Positions 52,664-61,850 of a stretch of DNA of 64,000 nt are shown piece after piece. The DNA is from CAVVAE01 sp963746185. Lineage in GTDB: Bacteria; Actinomycetota; Actinomycetes; Propionibacteriales; Nocardioidaceae. How positions within the stretch are numbered: the stretch's first letter is position 1; each line of letters starts with the position of its first letter. Made by a program: the position numbers and the translations under genes. The stretch lies in NCBI GenBank assembly GCA_963746185.1, contig CAVVAE010000004.1, positions 682,001 to 746,000 on the forward strand. Reading direction: 5' to 3'. Below the pieces are notes generated by a model that was not told the DNA's origin, did no database searches, and saw only the letters and a list, made by a program, of their open reading frames with translations.

Positions 52664-53494
52664 TCAGCGCTTGCCGGTTCGGCGGCGACGGACGATCATC
52701 TGGTCACTGGCCTTGCGCTTACGCGTCCGGCCCTCGGGTTGACCCCACGGCGAGACCGGGTGGCGACCACCGGAGGTCTTGCCCTCACCGCCACCGTGCG
52801 GGTGGTCGACCGGGTTCATGGCGACACCGCGGACGGTCGGGCGCTTGCCCTTCCAACGCATCCGGCCGGCCTTGCCCCAGTTGATGTTGGACTGCTCGGC
52901 GTTTCCGACGGAGCCGATCGTGGCCCGGCAGCGTACGTCGACGTACCGCATCTCACCGGACGGCATCCGCAGCTGTGCGCGGCTACCCTCACGGGCGACG
53001 AGCTGCACCGCGACACCGGCAGAGCGGCCGATCTTGGCACCGCCGCCGGGGCGGAGCTCGATCGCGTGGACCGTCGTGCCCACCGGGATGTTGCGCAGCG
53101 GCAGGTTGTTGCCCGGCTTGATGTCCGCCTTGACGCCGTTCTCAACGAGCGCGCCCTGCTTGAGGCCGGTCGGCGCGATGATGTAGCGCTTCTCGCCGTC
53201 GGCGTAGTGGAGCAGCGCGATACGCGCCGTGCGGTTGGGGTCGTACTCGATGTGAGCGACCTTGGCCGGCACGCCGTCCTTGTCGTAGCGACGGAAGTCG
53301 ATGATGCGGTAAGCGCGCTTGTGCCCGCCACCTTGGTGGCGAGTCGTGATCCGGCCCTGGTTGTTGCGGCCACCCTTCTTGGGAAGCGGCTTGACCAGAG
53401 ACTTCTCCGGAGTCGAGCGCGTGATCTCGACGAAGTCGGCGACGCTCGAGCCACGGCGGCCCGGCGTTGTCGGCTTGTACTTGCGGATACCCAT
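52664..53494 (-). CDS. rplB: 50S ribosomal protein L2
   Basis: A 276-residue L2: MGIRKYKPTTPGRRGSSVAD and the peptidyl-transferase-near loop AMNPVDHPHGGGEGKTSGGR. The C-terminus QMIVRRRRTGKR is intact. Confidence 0.98.
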   Translation of the reverse strand: MGIRKYKPTTPGRRGSSVADFVEITRSTPEKSLVKPLPKKGGRNNQGRITTRHQGGGHKRAYRIIDFRRYDKDGVPAKVAHIEYDPNRTARIALLHYADGEKRYIIAPTGLKQGALVENGVKADIKPGNNLPLRNIPVGTTVHAIELRPGGGAKIGRSAGVAVQLVAREGSRAQLRMPSGEMRYVDVRCRATIGSVGNAEQSNINWGKAGRMRWKGKRPTVRGVAMNPVDHPHGGGEGKTSGGRHPVSPWGQPEGRTRKRKASDQMIVRRRRTGKR

Positions 53495-53523
53495 GAGTTC
53501 TCAGTCCTCGTTCTCGAGCCCGG

Positions 53524-53829
53524 TCAGGAGACCGGACCTCCGAAGATGTCGATGCGCTGTCCCTCGGCGAGGCTGACGATCGCCCGCTTGGTCTCGGGAC
53601 GACTGCCCCACCCGTTTCGGGTACGGCGGCGCTTGCCTGGACGGTTGAGCGTGTTGACGCTGGTGACCTTGACGTTGAACACCTTCTCGACCGCGATCTT
53701 GATCTCGGTCTTGTTGGAGTCCTTGTGAACCAAGAACGTGTACTTGTTCTGGTCGAGCAGGGCGTACGACTTCTCGCTCACCACGGGGGACAGGAGCACG
53801 TCGCGGTGGTCCTTGTACAAGTTGCTCAC
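53524..53829 (-). CDS. rplW: 50S ribosomal protein L23
   Basis: A 101-residue L23: DHRDVLLSPVVSEKSYALL and PGKRRRTRNGWGSRPETKRA. GTG 53829 with GAGGCGACGAA upstream matches family length. The frame is open upstream into the rplD tail, where an ATG at 53913 is rejected. It is 73 bases after rplD. Confidence 0.95.
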   Translation of the reverse strand: MSNLYKDHRDVLLSPVVSEKSYALLDQNKYTFLVHKDSNKTEIKIAVEKVFNVKVTSVNTLNRPGKRRRTRNGWGSRPETKRAIVSLAEGQRIDIFGGPVS

Positions 53830-53902
53830 TTCGTCGCCTCGCTGTCGCTCGTCAGACTCGTGACCATTGCTGCTCTGCTGAATTGTTCGCTCGCAAGCTC
53901 GC

Positions 53903-55020
53903 TCACTTGCCATCCTCCTTGGCTGCGTCGGCCTCGCTGGCCTTGACGGACGCCTTGGATCCGGCTTCGAGGAAGCCTGCCTTCTCGGCATCCTCGACAG
54001 AGGCGAACCAGACCTCGGCGACGGTCTGCTCGTACCAGCGGCCCTCGGGCTGGTGGTACTTCATCGAGGTCGTGTTGCCCTTGATCGTGAAGCCTTCGGG
54101 AGCGTCGCCACTCTCGAGAGGTGCAGCCGAACCGACGCCGTAAGGGGCATCGCCTGATGCGGCAGGCGCATCAGCCTTCGGCTCGGCCTTGGCCTTCGCG
54201 TCTGCCTTGGCCTTGGGCTTGTCGTCGGACTTGGCCGACTTCTCCGTCTTGGCCTTCGGCTTGCTCTCGGGCTTGTCCTCGACCTTCGGCTTGTCGTCGG
54301 CCTTGGCCTTCTCGGTCTTCGCGGGCTTGCTGGCCGGCTTCGCAGCCGCTTCGACCTCAGCCTCAGAGGAGGTGGCGACAGCCTTGATGGACTTGCCCGT
54401 CGTAGGTCCGGACACGAACACGTCGTACGCGGCCTTGGTGAAGATCACGTCGTCGCTGAGCAGCACGTCGTAGGTGTTGAGCTGGTCAACGCTGAGGACG
54501 TGGATCGTGTCGACGTTGCGCAGGCTCAGCCAGGTCAGGTCGTCGCCGCGCTCGAGCACGATCAGCGAACGAGGACGTTCGGTCAGCTTGGCGAGGATGC
54601 CCAACGCGGACTTGGTCGACGCGTGATCGCCCTCGACGAGGCTTTGGACGACGTGGACGCGACCGTCGCGTGCACGGTCAGACAGCGCGCCACGCAGGGC
54701 GGCCGCCTTCATCTTCTTCGGAGTGCGCTGAGAGTAGTCACGCGGGGTGGGGCCGTGGACGACGCCACCACCAGCGAACTGCGGTGCACGGATCGAGCCC
54801 TGGCGGGCGCGACCGGTGCCCTTCTGGCGGTACGGCTTGCGGCCACCACCGGCGACCTCGGCGCGGTTCTTGGTGTCGGCGCTGCCCTGGCGGGCGGCAG
54901 CCATCTGCGCCACGACGACCTGGTGGATCAACGGGATGTTGACCTGGACGTCGAAGATCTCAGCAGGCAGGTCGACGGTGCCGGACTTGCTGCCCTTGGC
55001 GTCGAGGATGTCAATCTTGC

Positions 55021-55024
<4 letters not shown>
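53903..55024 (-). CDS. rplD: 50S ribosomal protein L4 with extra C-terminal domain
   Basis: A 373-residue L4; about 215 is normal. Residues 1-215 are canonical (AGGGRKPYRQKGTGRARQGS in the tunnel loop). Residues 220-290 are a Lys/Ala/Glu/Pro linker (KPKAKTEKSAKSDDKPKAKA). Residues 291-355 look folded: GFTIKGNTTSMKYHQP, then RWYEQTVAEVWFASVEDAEK and AGF. I recall similar GN-x-x-S-x-x-YH modules on other actinobacterial proteins, function unknown. A charged tail ends the protein. The frame is continuous and the start overlaps rplC (ATGA). Confidence 0.95.
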
Positions 55025-55698
<674 letters not shown>

Positions 55699-55712
55699 TG
55701 GTTTCGTACCCC

Positions 55713-56021
55713 TCAGAGCTTGATCTCGATGTCGACGCCGGCAGGCAGCTCGAGTCGCATCAGCGAGTCGACCGTCTTCGGCGTCGGGTCAATGATGTCG
55801 ATGAGGCGCTTGTGTGTGCGCATCTCGAAGTGCTCGCGGCTGTCCTTGTACTTGTGCGGCGAGCGGATCACGCAGAACACGTTCTTTTCAGTAGGAAGCG
55901 GCACCGGGCCCGCGACCTTCGCACCAGTACGCGTCACCGTGTCGACGATCTTGCGCGCCGACGTGTCGATGACCTCGTGGTCGTAGGCCTTGAGCCGGAT
56001 GCGGATCTTTTGTCCCGCCAT
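55713..56021 (-). CDS. rpsJ: 30S ribosomal protein S10
   Basis: A 102-residue S10: MAGQKIRIRLKAYDHEVIDT and EMRTHKRLIDIIDPTPKTVD. ATG 56021 sets the family length; the frame is open far upstream without coding character. It is the first gene of the S10 operon, preceded by a long structured leader. Confidence 0.98.
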   Translation of the reverse strand: MAGQKIRIRLKAYDHEVIDTSARKIVDTVTRTGAKVAGPVPLPTEKNVFCVIRSPHKYKDSREHFEMRTHKRLIDIIDPTPKTVDSLMRLELPAGVDIEIKL

Positions 56022-56304
56022 GCTCTCGCTTCGTCCTTCTACTCGTACTCGGGTGGTGTTCTCGGCGTCCGGGAGGACGCAGAGTCCTAGTTGTCCGACC
56101 CCCGAGGTCGGGCGTGTCGTGTGGTCCGCACAGCGCACGCCGCTGATCTCGTCGATCGTCGTACTGGGAGTTGTAAGGGCTTCTCGTCCCCGGAGGGACT
56201 CCGAGCCCGCAGCCTTATGGAGTGGCGTCTCCGGTGCGGCACAACCGATGACCCGCAAACCGCGAGTGACTCTCGGCGCGCCCCGGCGACCCCGCCTGAG
56301 CAAC
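56022..56304 (-). ncRNA. Structured 5' leader of the S10 operon
   Basis: About 280 bases from the candidate promoter to rpsJ with no gene. Inverted repeats include GCGTCC/GGACGC (56065-56080), CCGACC/GGTCGG (56095-56111) and CGGAG/CTCCG (56191-56203) inside GGGCT/AGCCC arms. In Escherichia coli L4 represses this operon through its leader. Whether that holds here is unknown. Confidence 0.45.
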
Positions 56305-56310
56305 CCCGAC

Positions 56311-56339
56311 AGTCTGCCAGATGGTCTGCGCCGTGCCAA
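56311..56339 (-). promoter_or_regulatory. Candidate S10-operon promoter
   Basis: Minus-strand TTGGCA (56339-56334), 17 bases, CAGACT (56316-56311). This fits a housekeeping sigma promoter and sits just after the long inverted repeat. Confidence 0.5.
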
Positions 56340-56368
56340 ATCGAGCCCCAGCCCAATCTCAGGCTCCG

Positions 56369-56416
56369 GGGTTTGCCTTGTTTTCAAGCCAAAGAGCTTG
56401 TTCACAAGGCAAACCC
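56369..56416. repeat. Long inverted repeat between divergent promoters
   Basis: GGGTTTGCCTTGT (56369-56381) pairs perfectly with ACAAGGCAAACCC (56404-56416). Inside, CAAGC (56385-56389) pairs with GCTTG (56396-56400). This 48-base cruciform-like element lies between the S10-operon promoter and the ABC-exporter promoter. No T-tract follows it on either strand, so it is not a classic terminator. Confidence 0.75.
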
Positions 56417-56510
56417 GCCTTGCGGACTGTGGGCTTGCGATCTCGATCTCACGATCCGGACGAAGCTGGCCGAATCGCTCGGTGCTTAGCTGGCTCGCGT
56501 CAGCACGGTA

Positions 56511-56539
56511 TTGACATGGTGTCGTTACGACATCATAGT
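56511..56539 (+). promoter_or_regulatory. Promoter of the ABC exporter genes
   Basis: Perfect -35 TTGACA (56511-56516), 17-base spacer, -10 CATAGT (56534-56539). GTG 56547 lies 7 bases after the -10, implying a leaderless mRNA. A palindrome fills the spacer. Confidence 0.7.
56516..56536. promoter_or_regulatory. Operator palindrome in the exporter promoter
   Basis: ATGGTGTCGTTACGACATCAT is a 21-base palindrome with a single mismatched pair. The core TGTCGT-T-ACGACA (56520-56532) is perfect. It lies between -35 and -10, the classic site for a TetR- or MarR-type repressor. No regulator gene is adjacent. Confidence 0.7.
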
Positions 56540-56546
56540 GGTGCGG

Positions 56547-57624
56547 GTGACTACGGCTCCCTCCTCCCGCACCCCTGACCAGCCTCTCGCCCCCATGAAC
56601 GCAGGTACGGCGATGATCCGCGCCCAGGACCTCCGCCGGACATACCGCAAGCGCGAAGGTTGGTTCCGGTCCAAGGCCGTCGTCGAGGCCGTTCGTGGCA
56701 TCAGCTTCGAGGTGCCGCGCGGGACGATCTTCGGCCTGCTTGGGCCTAACGGCGCCGGGAAGACGACCACAATCAAGATGCTGGCGACCTTGCTCATCCC
56801 CACCTCGGGAACGGCTGAGGTCGACGGCTTCGACGTCGAGCACGACGAGGTCGCGGTACGACGACGACTCGGCGTCCTCTTCGGTGGCGACAAGGGCCTC
56901 TACAACCAGTTGTCAGGGATGGAGAACCTCCGCTACTTCGGGCATCTCTACGGCATGCCCGAAGAACTGATCACCGAGCGAGCACACGACCTGCTCGAGC
57001 AAGTCGGCCTGACGACTCGCGCGACAGAGCGGGTCGAAAGCTATTCGCGCGGGATGAAGCAGCGGCTGCACATCGCCAAGACTCTCATCCACCGCCCACC
57101 CGTCGTCATCCTCGACGAACCGACGATCGGACTCGATCCTGGCGCTGCGATCGACGTACGTTCTCTGATCTCTGACCTCGTTCCCCACCACACCGTGATG
57201 CTCTCCACCCACGACATGCACGAGGCAGACAGCTCTGTGCGACCAGGTGGCGATCATCGACCAGGGCGTGATCGTCGCCAGCGGGACCCCCGCCGAGCTC
57301 AGAGCCGCCGCTCCCGTCGACCGCCAGGTGGTCATCGTGGTCGCGGGCTCGCTTGACGGCACCGCGCCGACGCTCTTGGACAAGGTCAGCTGCCTCCCGT
57401 CCGTGCTGAACGTCAGCCACGCCGTCGGCGTCGACGACACTCTCACCCTGCGATGCAGCGAGAGCACCGCTGCGCTTGACCAGACGCTGGCGCTCCTTCG
57501 CGGGTTCAGCGCGTCCGTCCGGGCCATCGAAGTACGCGACCCGACGCTCGAGGACGCCTTCCTCGGTGCGACCGGGCGCACGTTCGAGCCAGCGGAGACT
57601 GAGGCCGACGGAGAGTCGGCATGA
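56547..57624 (+). pseudogene. ABC exporter ATPase gene with single-base frameshift
   Basis: A DrrA-type ATPase: Walker A GLLGPNGAGKTTTIKML, signature YSRGMKQRL, Walker B VVILDEPTIGLDPGAA and switch STHDMHEAD. After GAC (57228-57230) one extra base, A57231, shifts the frame; translation would run out of frame to 57356. Skipping it restores EAD-ALCDQVAIIDQGVIV and the C-terminal half through 57624, about 358 residues in all. No slippery heptamer is visible. It could be a real inactivation or a sequencing error. The start is leaderless GTG 56547; ATG 56595 is an alternative. The stop overlaps the permease start (ATGA). Confidence 0.85.
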
Positions 57625-58466
57625 CCGCCTCGCTGGCTCCACCCACCGTGGAGACTCCGCTGCGACCCGGGCACGCCGAGCTCCGCGTCGTTTACGCCAC
57701 CGCTCGGGTCTTCCTGTTCAGGTTCGCGTCCAACCCGCTCATGGTGATCCGGACGCCGCTCGGCCCCATCCTCATCTTGCTGGGCTTCCACCTCGTGTAC
57801 GAAGTGTCCGGCCAGACCAGCGTCGACGGTCTCGACGCGATGGGCTTCCTCGTCATCGGGATGCTCGGCACGCTGGCCTGGTCATCGACAGTGTGGGGGG
57901 CGGGGAACGCCCTTCAAGACGAGACCTACCAGGGCACGATCAGCGCAGTCATCATCGCGCCGCAACGCGTCTCGTCAGTGATCCTGGGATACGGCGTCGG
58001 CAGCATGCTCTTCAACCTGCCCGCCCTCGCAGTAAGCGTCGTCACCGGCTTCCTCCTGGGCGCGAACTTCCAGGTTGACCACCCGGCGGCCGCACTGCTG
58101 GCGCTCGTCGCGCTCTACGCCTGTTGCCTCTGCATCGGCCTCGGCTTCGGCGGGCTGTTCATCCTGACGCGTCAGTCCAATGCACTGTCGAACTTCCTCC
58201 AGGGCCCGATCTACCTGCTTGCCGGCTTCTTCGTCCCGAGGTCAGCCCTGCCCGAGTGGCTGCAGCCGATCTCGGTCATCCTGCCGATCTCCCACGCCGT
58301 CGAGGCGCTCCACAAGAGCCTCTTGTCAGGTGCCTCCGTCGCTCAGATCGGTCCAGAACTGGGCTGGACGGTCCTCACCAGTGCAGTCTTCCTGGTCGCC
58401 GGACTCGTTGGACTGCACTGGATGGACGACGTCGTACGCCGTCGCGCAACCTTGGACCTGATGTGA
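57621..58466 (+). CDS. ABC-2 type permease (first)
   Basis: A 281-residue membrane protein with about six helices (FNLPALAVSVVTGFLLG, LLALVALYACCLCIGLGFGG) and the ABC-2 motif region FLQGPIYLLAGFFVPRSALP. It partners the frameshifted ATPase and the second permease in a DrrAB-like exporter. The substrate is unknown (drug or lipid). It is coupled on both sides by overlaps. Confidence 0.88.
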   Translation: MTASLAPPTVETPLRPGHAELRVVYATARVFLFRFASNPLMVIRTPLGPILILLGFHLVYEVSGQTSVDGLDAMGFLVIGMLGTLAWSSTVWGAGNALQDETYQGTISAVIIAPQRVSSVILGYGVGSMLFNLPALAVSVVTGFLLGANFQVDHPAAALLALVALYACCLCIGLGFGGLFILTRQSNALSNFLQGPIYLLAGFFVPRSALPEWLQPISVILPISHAVEALHKSLLSGASVAQIGPELGWTVLTSAVFLVAGLVGLHWMDDVVRRRATLDLM

Positions 58467-59326
58467 GTACGACGACGAGGCCTTCGAGCGCGGCCGACAC
58501 CAAAGGCACCACGCCGACCGAACCGACGCGACGCATGGGGGTCGCCACGTCATTGCGGCTAGTGGGTTACGTCGCCTGGTCGAGGGCCATGCAGCGGATC
58601 CGGCTCAACAGCCTGGTCTTCTACATGCTGGTCTGGATGGCGCCGTCGCTCTTCAGTGCTTTGACGGTGGTGTTCATCTACCGCGGTTCACCTGAACTGC
58701 GCGACTACGCGATCGTCGGAGGAGCGGGCCTGTCTCTGTTGTTCGCGATGCAGTACAACGCCGGTCAGGCGCTCGACGAGGCGCGCCGGCTCGGCACGCT
58801 CGGCAACCTCTTCGTCTCCCCCGGCCCGCGTTACGTCTGGCTGGCCGGGTTCCAGGTGTTCGCGGTGATCGAGTCTCTCGTCGCAGCGACCTTCACCGTC
58901 GGGGTGTGCGCAGCCGCATTCGGCATGAGCGTCTCCATCGACTTCGTGAGTCTCATGGTCACGGTGATGCTGCTGCTCGCCTGCATGTGGGGATTCAGCA
59001 TGGTGGTCGGATCGATCGGTCTCGCCTTGCGTGACGCCAACCAGCTGTCCAACCTGTTGTTCCCGCTGATGACGCTTCTCGCCGGCACGATGTACCCGAT
59101 CGAGCTGATGCCGGACTGGGTTCAGGTGCCGGCCCGGTGCCTGCCCTTTGGTTACGCGATGCAGGGCCTGGTTGACTCCGTCGTCAACGACGCATCACTG
59201 AGCGAGCTCAGGGGCGACCTGCTACCGCTCGCCGGATTCGCTGTCGCCCTTCCACTGCTCGGCATCGCCGCCTTTCGGGCGATCGAGCGACGCGTGCGTA
59301 TGCAGGGAACCCTCGAGCTGATCTGA
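58463..59326 (+). CDS. ABC-2 type permease (second)
   Basis: A 287-residue permease from GTG 58463 (overlap ATGTGA with the previous stop). It has about six helices and the ABC-2 block LSNLLFPLMTLLAGTMYPIEL. Two unlike permease subunits plus one ATPase suggest a heteromeric exporter. Confidence 0.88.
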   Translation: MSTTTRPSSAADTKGTTPTEPTRRMGVATSLRLVGYVAWSRAMQRIRLNSLVFYMLVWMAPSLFSALTVVFIYRGSPELRDYAIVGGAGLSLLFAMQYNAGQALDEARRLGTLGNLFVSPGPRYVWLAGFQVFAVIESLVAATFTVGVCAAAFGMSVSIDFVSLMVTVMLLLACMWGFSMVVGSIGLALRDANQLSNLLFPLMTLLAGTMYPIELMPDWVQVPARCLPFGYAMQGLVDSVVNDASLSELRGDLLPLAGFAVALPLLGIAAFRAIERRVRMQGTLELI

Positions 59327-59349
59327 GCACGCGACAGCGACAGCAGCTG

Positions 59350-59868
59350 TCAGCTTCCTGGCTCGTCCTGTTCATCGTCTTCTTCGTTTGCACGGGAAAG
59401 GAAGGGAATGACGACCCAGAGCACGATGAACAAGGCGGCCAGGCCGCCGGTCGTGACGAAGGCCAGGCCACGGCTGAACAGGAAGTCCAGCACGAGCAGG
59501 ACGGCCCCGGTCATCGCGAAGAACAGGAACACCAGGCCTGCGACGACGTACCGGGTAGCGGCCTTGATGAGGTCGTCCTTCATCCCGCGGCGGAAGACAA
59601 CGCGGTGGAAGGGTACGGGCCCGACGATGCACGTCGTGGCGATCGCGGTCGACACCAGCGTGAAGTAGTAGACGTCACGCTGGAGAGTCGTCACATCCGC
59701 GAATCGGGAGGCGAAGGGCAGGCTCAGCAAGAACGCGAACAGGATCTGCATACCGGCCTGCAGGACCCGCATCTCTTGGAGCAGCTCACCGTAGTTGCGA
59801 TCGAGGCGCTCCGCCTCCGACTCGTCACGATGCACGGTCGGTTGAGATCCGTTGCCTGGTTTGCCCAT
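59350..59868 (-). CDS. DUF6328 family membrane protein
   Basis: A 172-residue protein: cytoplasmic N-terminus with DRNYGELLQEMRVLQAGMQI (family block), then four transmembrane helices, and an acidic C-terminus NEEDDEQDEPGS. I recall this as DUF6328, of unknown function and common in actinobacteria. It is convergent with the permease and divergent from the glycosyltransferase. Confidence 0.8.
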   Translation of the reverse strand: MGKPGNGSQPTVHRDESEAERLDRNYGELLQEMRVLQAGMQILFAFLLSLPFASRFADVTTLQRDVYYFTLVSTAIATTCIVGPVPFHRVVFRRGMKDDLIKAATRYVVAGLVFLFFAMTGAVLLVLDFLFSRGLAFVTTGGLAALFIVLWVVIPFLSRANEEDDEQDEPGS

Positions 59869-59987
59869 GCAGGGATTCAACCACCTCACACGTGGCGCGC
59901 TCGCAGGCTTGAGGGAACCCGTACACACCGCCGCATCAGGGTCGATGTGATTTGGCGTGCCAGCCACCACGATCCGGTCCAAACCCG

Positions 59988-59993
59988 TAGAAT
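59988..59993 (+). promoter_or_regulatory. -10 box of a leaderless GT-C promoter
   Basis: TAGAAT ends 6 bases before GTG 60000. No good -35 was found 16-19 bases upstream. Confidence 0.45.
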
Positions 59994-59999
59994 CCGCAT

Positions 60000-61742
60000 G
60001 TGGGGGAACGGGGAACTACCGTCGAGGCGCCCGTGCGCGAACCCGCGACGAACGTTCACCGCATCGTTGATGAGTGGTGGTACACCGCCGTCGTGGTTGT
60101 CGGTGCTGCCCTGATGGTCGCGGCCGCCATCACCCAGCCGTACAACCAAAACGAGTTCAAACAGATGACTCCGTACGGCAGCGGCGACTACGACGTCATC
60201 ACCGGCGGAACGCGCCAACCCCCGCTCGACCCGCTGCTCGGCGCGGTGGTGCAACACCTGCTCGGTGAGGGGCAGCTGACGCAGCGGCTGGTGCCCATCG
60301 CTGCCGGGGTCGGCACCCTGGTGCTGACGAGCCTGTTCCTGCGGCGCCTGCAGTTCGGGTATGCCGGCGTGTTCGCAGTGGCGATGCTCGCGACCCAGCC
60401 CTTGATGGTGCACTACTCCGCGTACACCCGGCCCTACGCCCTCCCCCTCTTCCTGATGATGCTCTTCACGTACTCCGGATGGCGCTGGCTGGAGAACGGC
60501 GCGCTTCGCTGGCTGGTGCTAGCCGCGGTGGCGGCGTGCCTACTGCCGATCAGCAGGTTGCCCGAGCCGGTCGTGTTGCTCTCGACGTCCGCACTGATCC
60601 TGGTGTGGCTCTCACTTCGGGGACGTCACCCCTGGTCGGCAACGGTTCCGCTGGCCGCCGTCTCGTTGGGCGCCCTGGCCCTGGTCGGATACCCGATGTA
60701 CCAAGCCTTGGCCGAGCAGGAAACCAACTCGATCTTCGACCCCAGCGCGTCTGGGATCGCTGATCGCTTCAAGGGTGGGATCGATGAACTGGTGACGGGA
60801 CTGCTTCCGTCGCTGGGTGACTGGTTCCCGTGGTGGCCTCTCACCATCGGCATCATTGTCGCGGCGGTGGCACTGCCGATGTCGCGCCGCCGCCTGTTCG
60901 GAATCTGGGCGTGGTGGCCGCTGCTGCTGGCACCGTTGGTCTTTGCCCTCGGTTATTACTTCCTCAATCCCCACAGCCTCGACCTGCGGCCATACCGGGA
61001 CCGGTACGCCTACTTCTTTCTTCCCGCGTTCGTCTTCGTGGTCGCCTCCCTCGCCGCGGCGGCAATCGAAATAGGGAAGGACTTCCGCCGGATCAGGATC
61101 GCGTTCTCCGTGCTGCTCAGCGCCGCGTTGATCTCACAACTCCCGGCGACCGGACGGATCGTGGCTGAAAAGATCTCACCGGACTACCGCGAGGCCTCAG
61201 CCGTGATCCTCGACAAGGTCCCCGATGGGGCGTTGGTCCTCTACGACAGCCCAGCCGCGCCGGGACCGTACCGACAACCGTTCTCCGGCAAGGGTCGCTT
61301 TCTCGGCACGATGCCGTTCCTCATCGAGGTCAACAAGATTGCCCACTATCCCGAGAAGGTGGGTGGCTATGGACAGGTCTACGTGTTGGTCCTGGACGGT
61401 GAGTGCTCGTCTTCGGCGTACTGCGACAACGCCACCCGGCCTTGGAACCACGACGTCCCGGGATTCCGGATCGCGGATCGCTTCGACCGTTTCACGCTCT
61501 ACGCACCGACCGACAAGCAGTCCGGGATGGACGGGGTCGTCGATGCACTACTGGCTTTTCGTGACGCATTCGGCACCAGGATGGGGATGATGGAGACCTT
61601 CGCCGCCGCCGCTGTCCTCGAGCACAGCGGGCACCGGGATCAGGGCCGCGCGCTGATGAGAGACCTCTGGACGAAGCTCGGCGCTGAGGCTGAACACTTC
61701 CGAAGCATCGCCAAACGACAACACCTCAACGCGATCACCTGA
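60000..61742 (+). CDS. GT-C-like membrane glycosyltransferase
   Basis: A 580-residue protein with about 9-10 transmembrane helices in the first 390 residues, then an extracytoplasmic C-terminal domain (to 580, with paired Cys in GECSSSAYCDN). The first loop NQNEFKQMTPYGSGDYD and the RQPPLDPLLG segment recall GT39/GT83-like polyprenyl-phosphate-sugar enzymes. The substrate is unknown. The start is GTG 60000, probably leaderless. Confidence 0.75.
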   Translation: MGERGTTVEAPVREPATNVHRIVDEWWYTAVVVVGAALMVAAAITQPYNQNEFKQMTPYGSGDYDVITGGTRQPPLDPLLGAVVQHLLGEGQLTQRLVPIAAGVGTLVLTSLFLRRLQFGYAGVFAVAMLATQPLMVHYSAYTRPYALPLFLMMLFTYSGWRWLENGALRWLVLAAVAACLLPISRLPEPVVLLSTSALILVWLSLRGRHPWSATVPLAAVSLGALALVGYPMYQALAEQETNSIFDPSASGIADRFKGGIDELVTGLLPSLGDWFPWWPLTIGIIVAAVALPMSRRRLFGIWAWWPLLLAPLVFALGYYFLNPHSLDLRPYRDRYAYFFLPAFVFVVASLAAAAIEIGKDFRRIRIAFSVLLSAALISQLPATGRIVAEKISPDYREASAVILDKVPDGALVLYDSPAAPGPYRQPFSGKGRFLGTMPFLIEVNKIAHYPEKVGGYGQVYVLVLDGECSSSAYCDNATRPWNHDVPGFRIADRFDRFTLYAPTDKQSGMDGVVDALLAFRDAFGTRMGMMETFAAAAVLEHSGHRDQGRALMRDLWTKLGAEAEHFRSIAKRQHLNAIT

Positions 61743-61785
61743 CCAGAGCAACACGCTCACGCACCGCGGTATCCGCCTGAATGCG

Positions 61786-61826
61786 GAAGAGGCCCGCACC
61801 CGCAATGCGCGGGTGCGGGCCTCTTC
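61786..61826. terminator. Strong bidirectional terminator after tuf
   Basis: Eighteen-base perfect arms GAAGAGGCCCGCACCCGC / GCGGGTGCGGGCCTCTTC with a five-base loop, between the convergent glycosyltransferase and tuf. Confidence 0.9.
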
Positions 61827-61850
61827 GGCTCGCTCAGTGGTGAGCTGGGT

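Noticed and set aside
53830..53991. N-terminal extension of L23 from ATG 53913 or further upstream
   Set aside because: Overlaps the rplD end and has no ribosomal similarity; GTG 53829 gives the normal length.
56022..56843. Extension of the rpsJ frame far upstream
   Set aside because: S10 ends its homology at ATG 56021; the upstream translation is not protein-like and covers a promoter and the inverted repeat.
57231..57240. Programmed frameshift in the exporter ATPase
   Set aside because: No slippery run or downstream pseudoknot is evident at the site; mutation or sequence error is the simpler reading.
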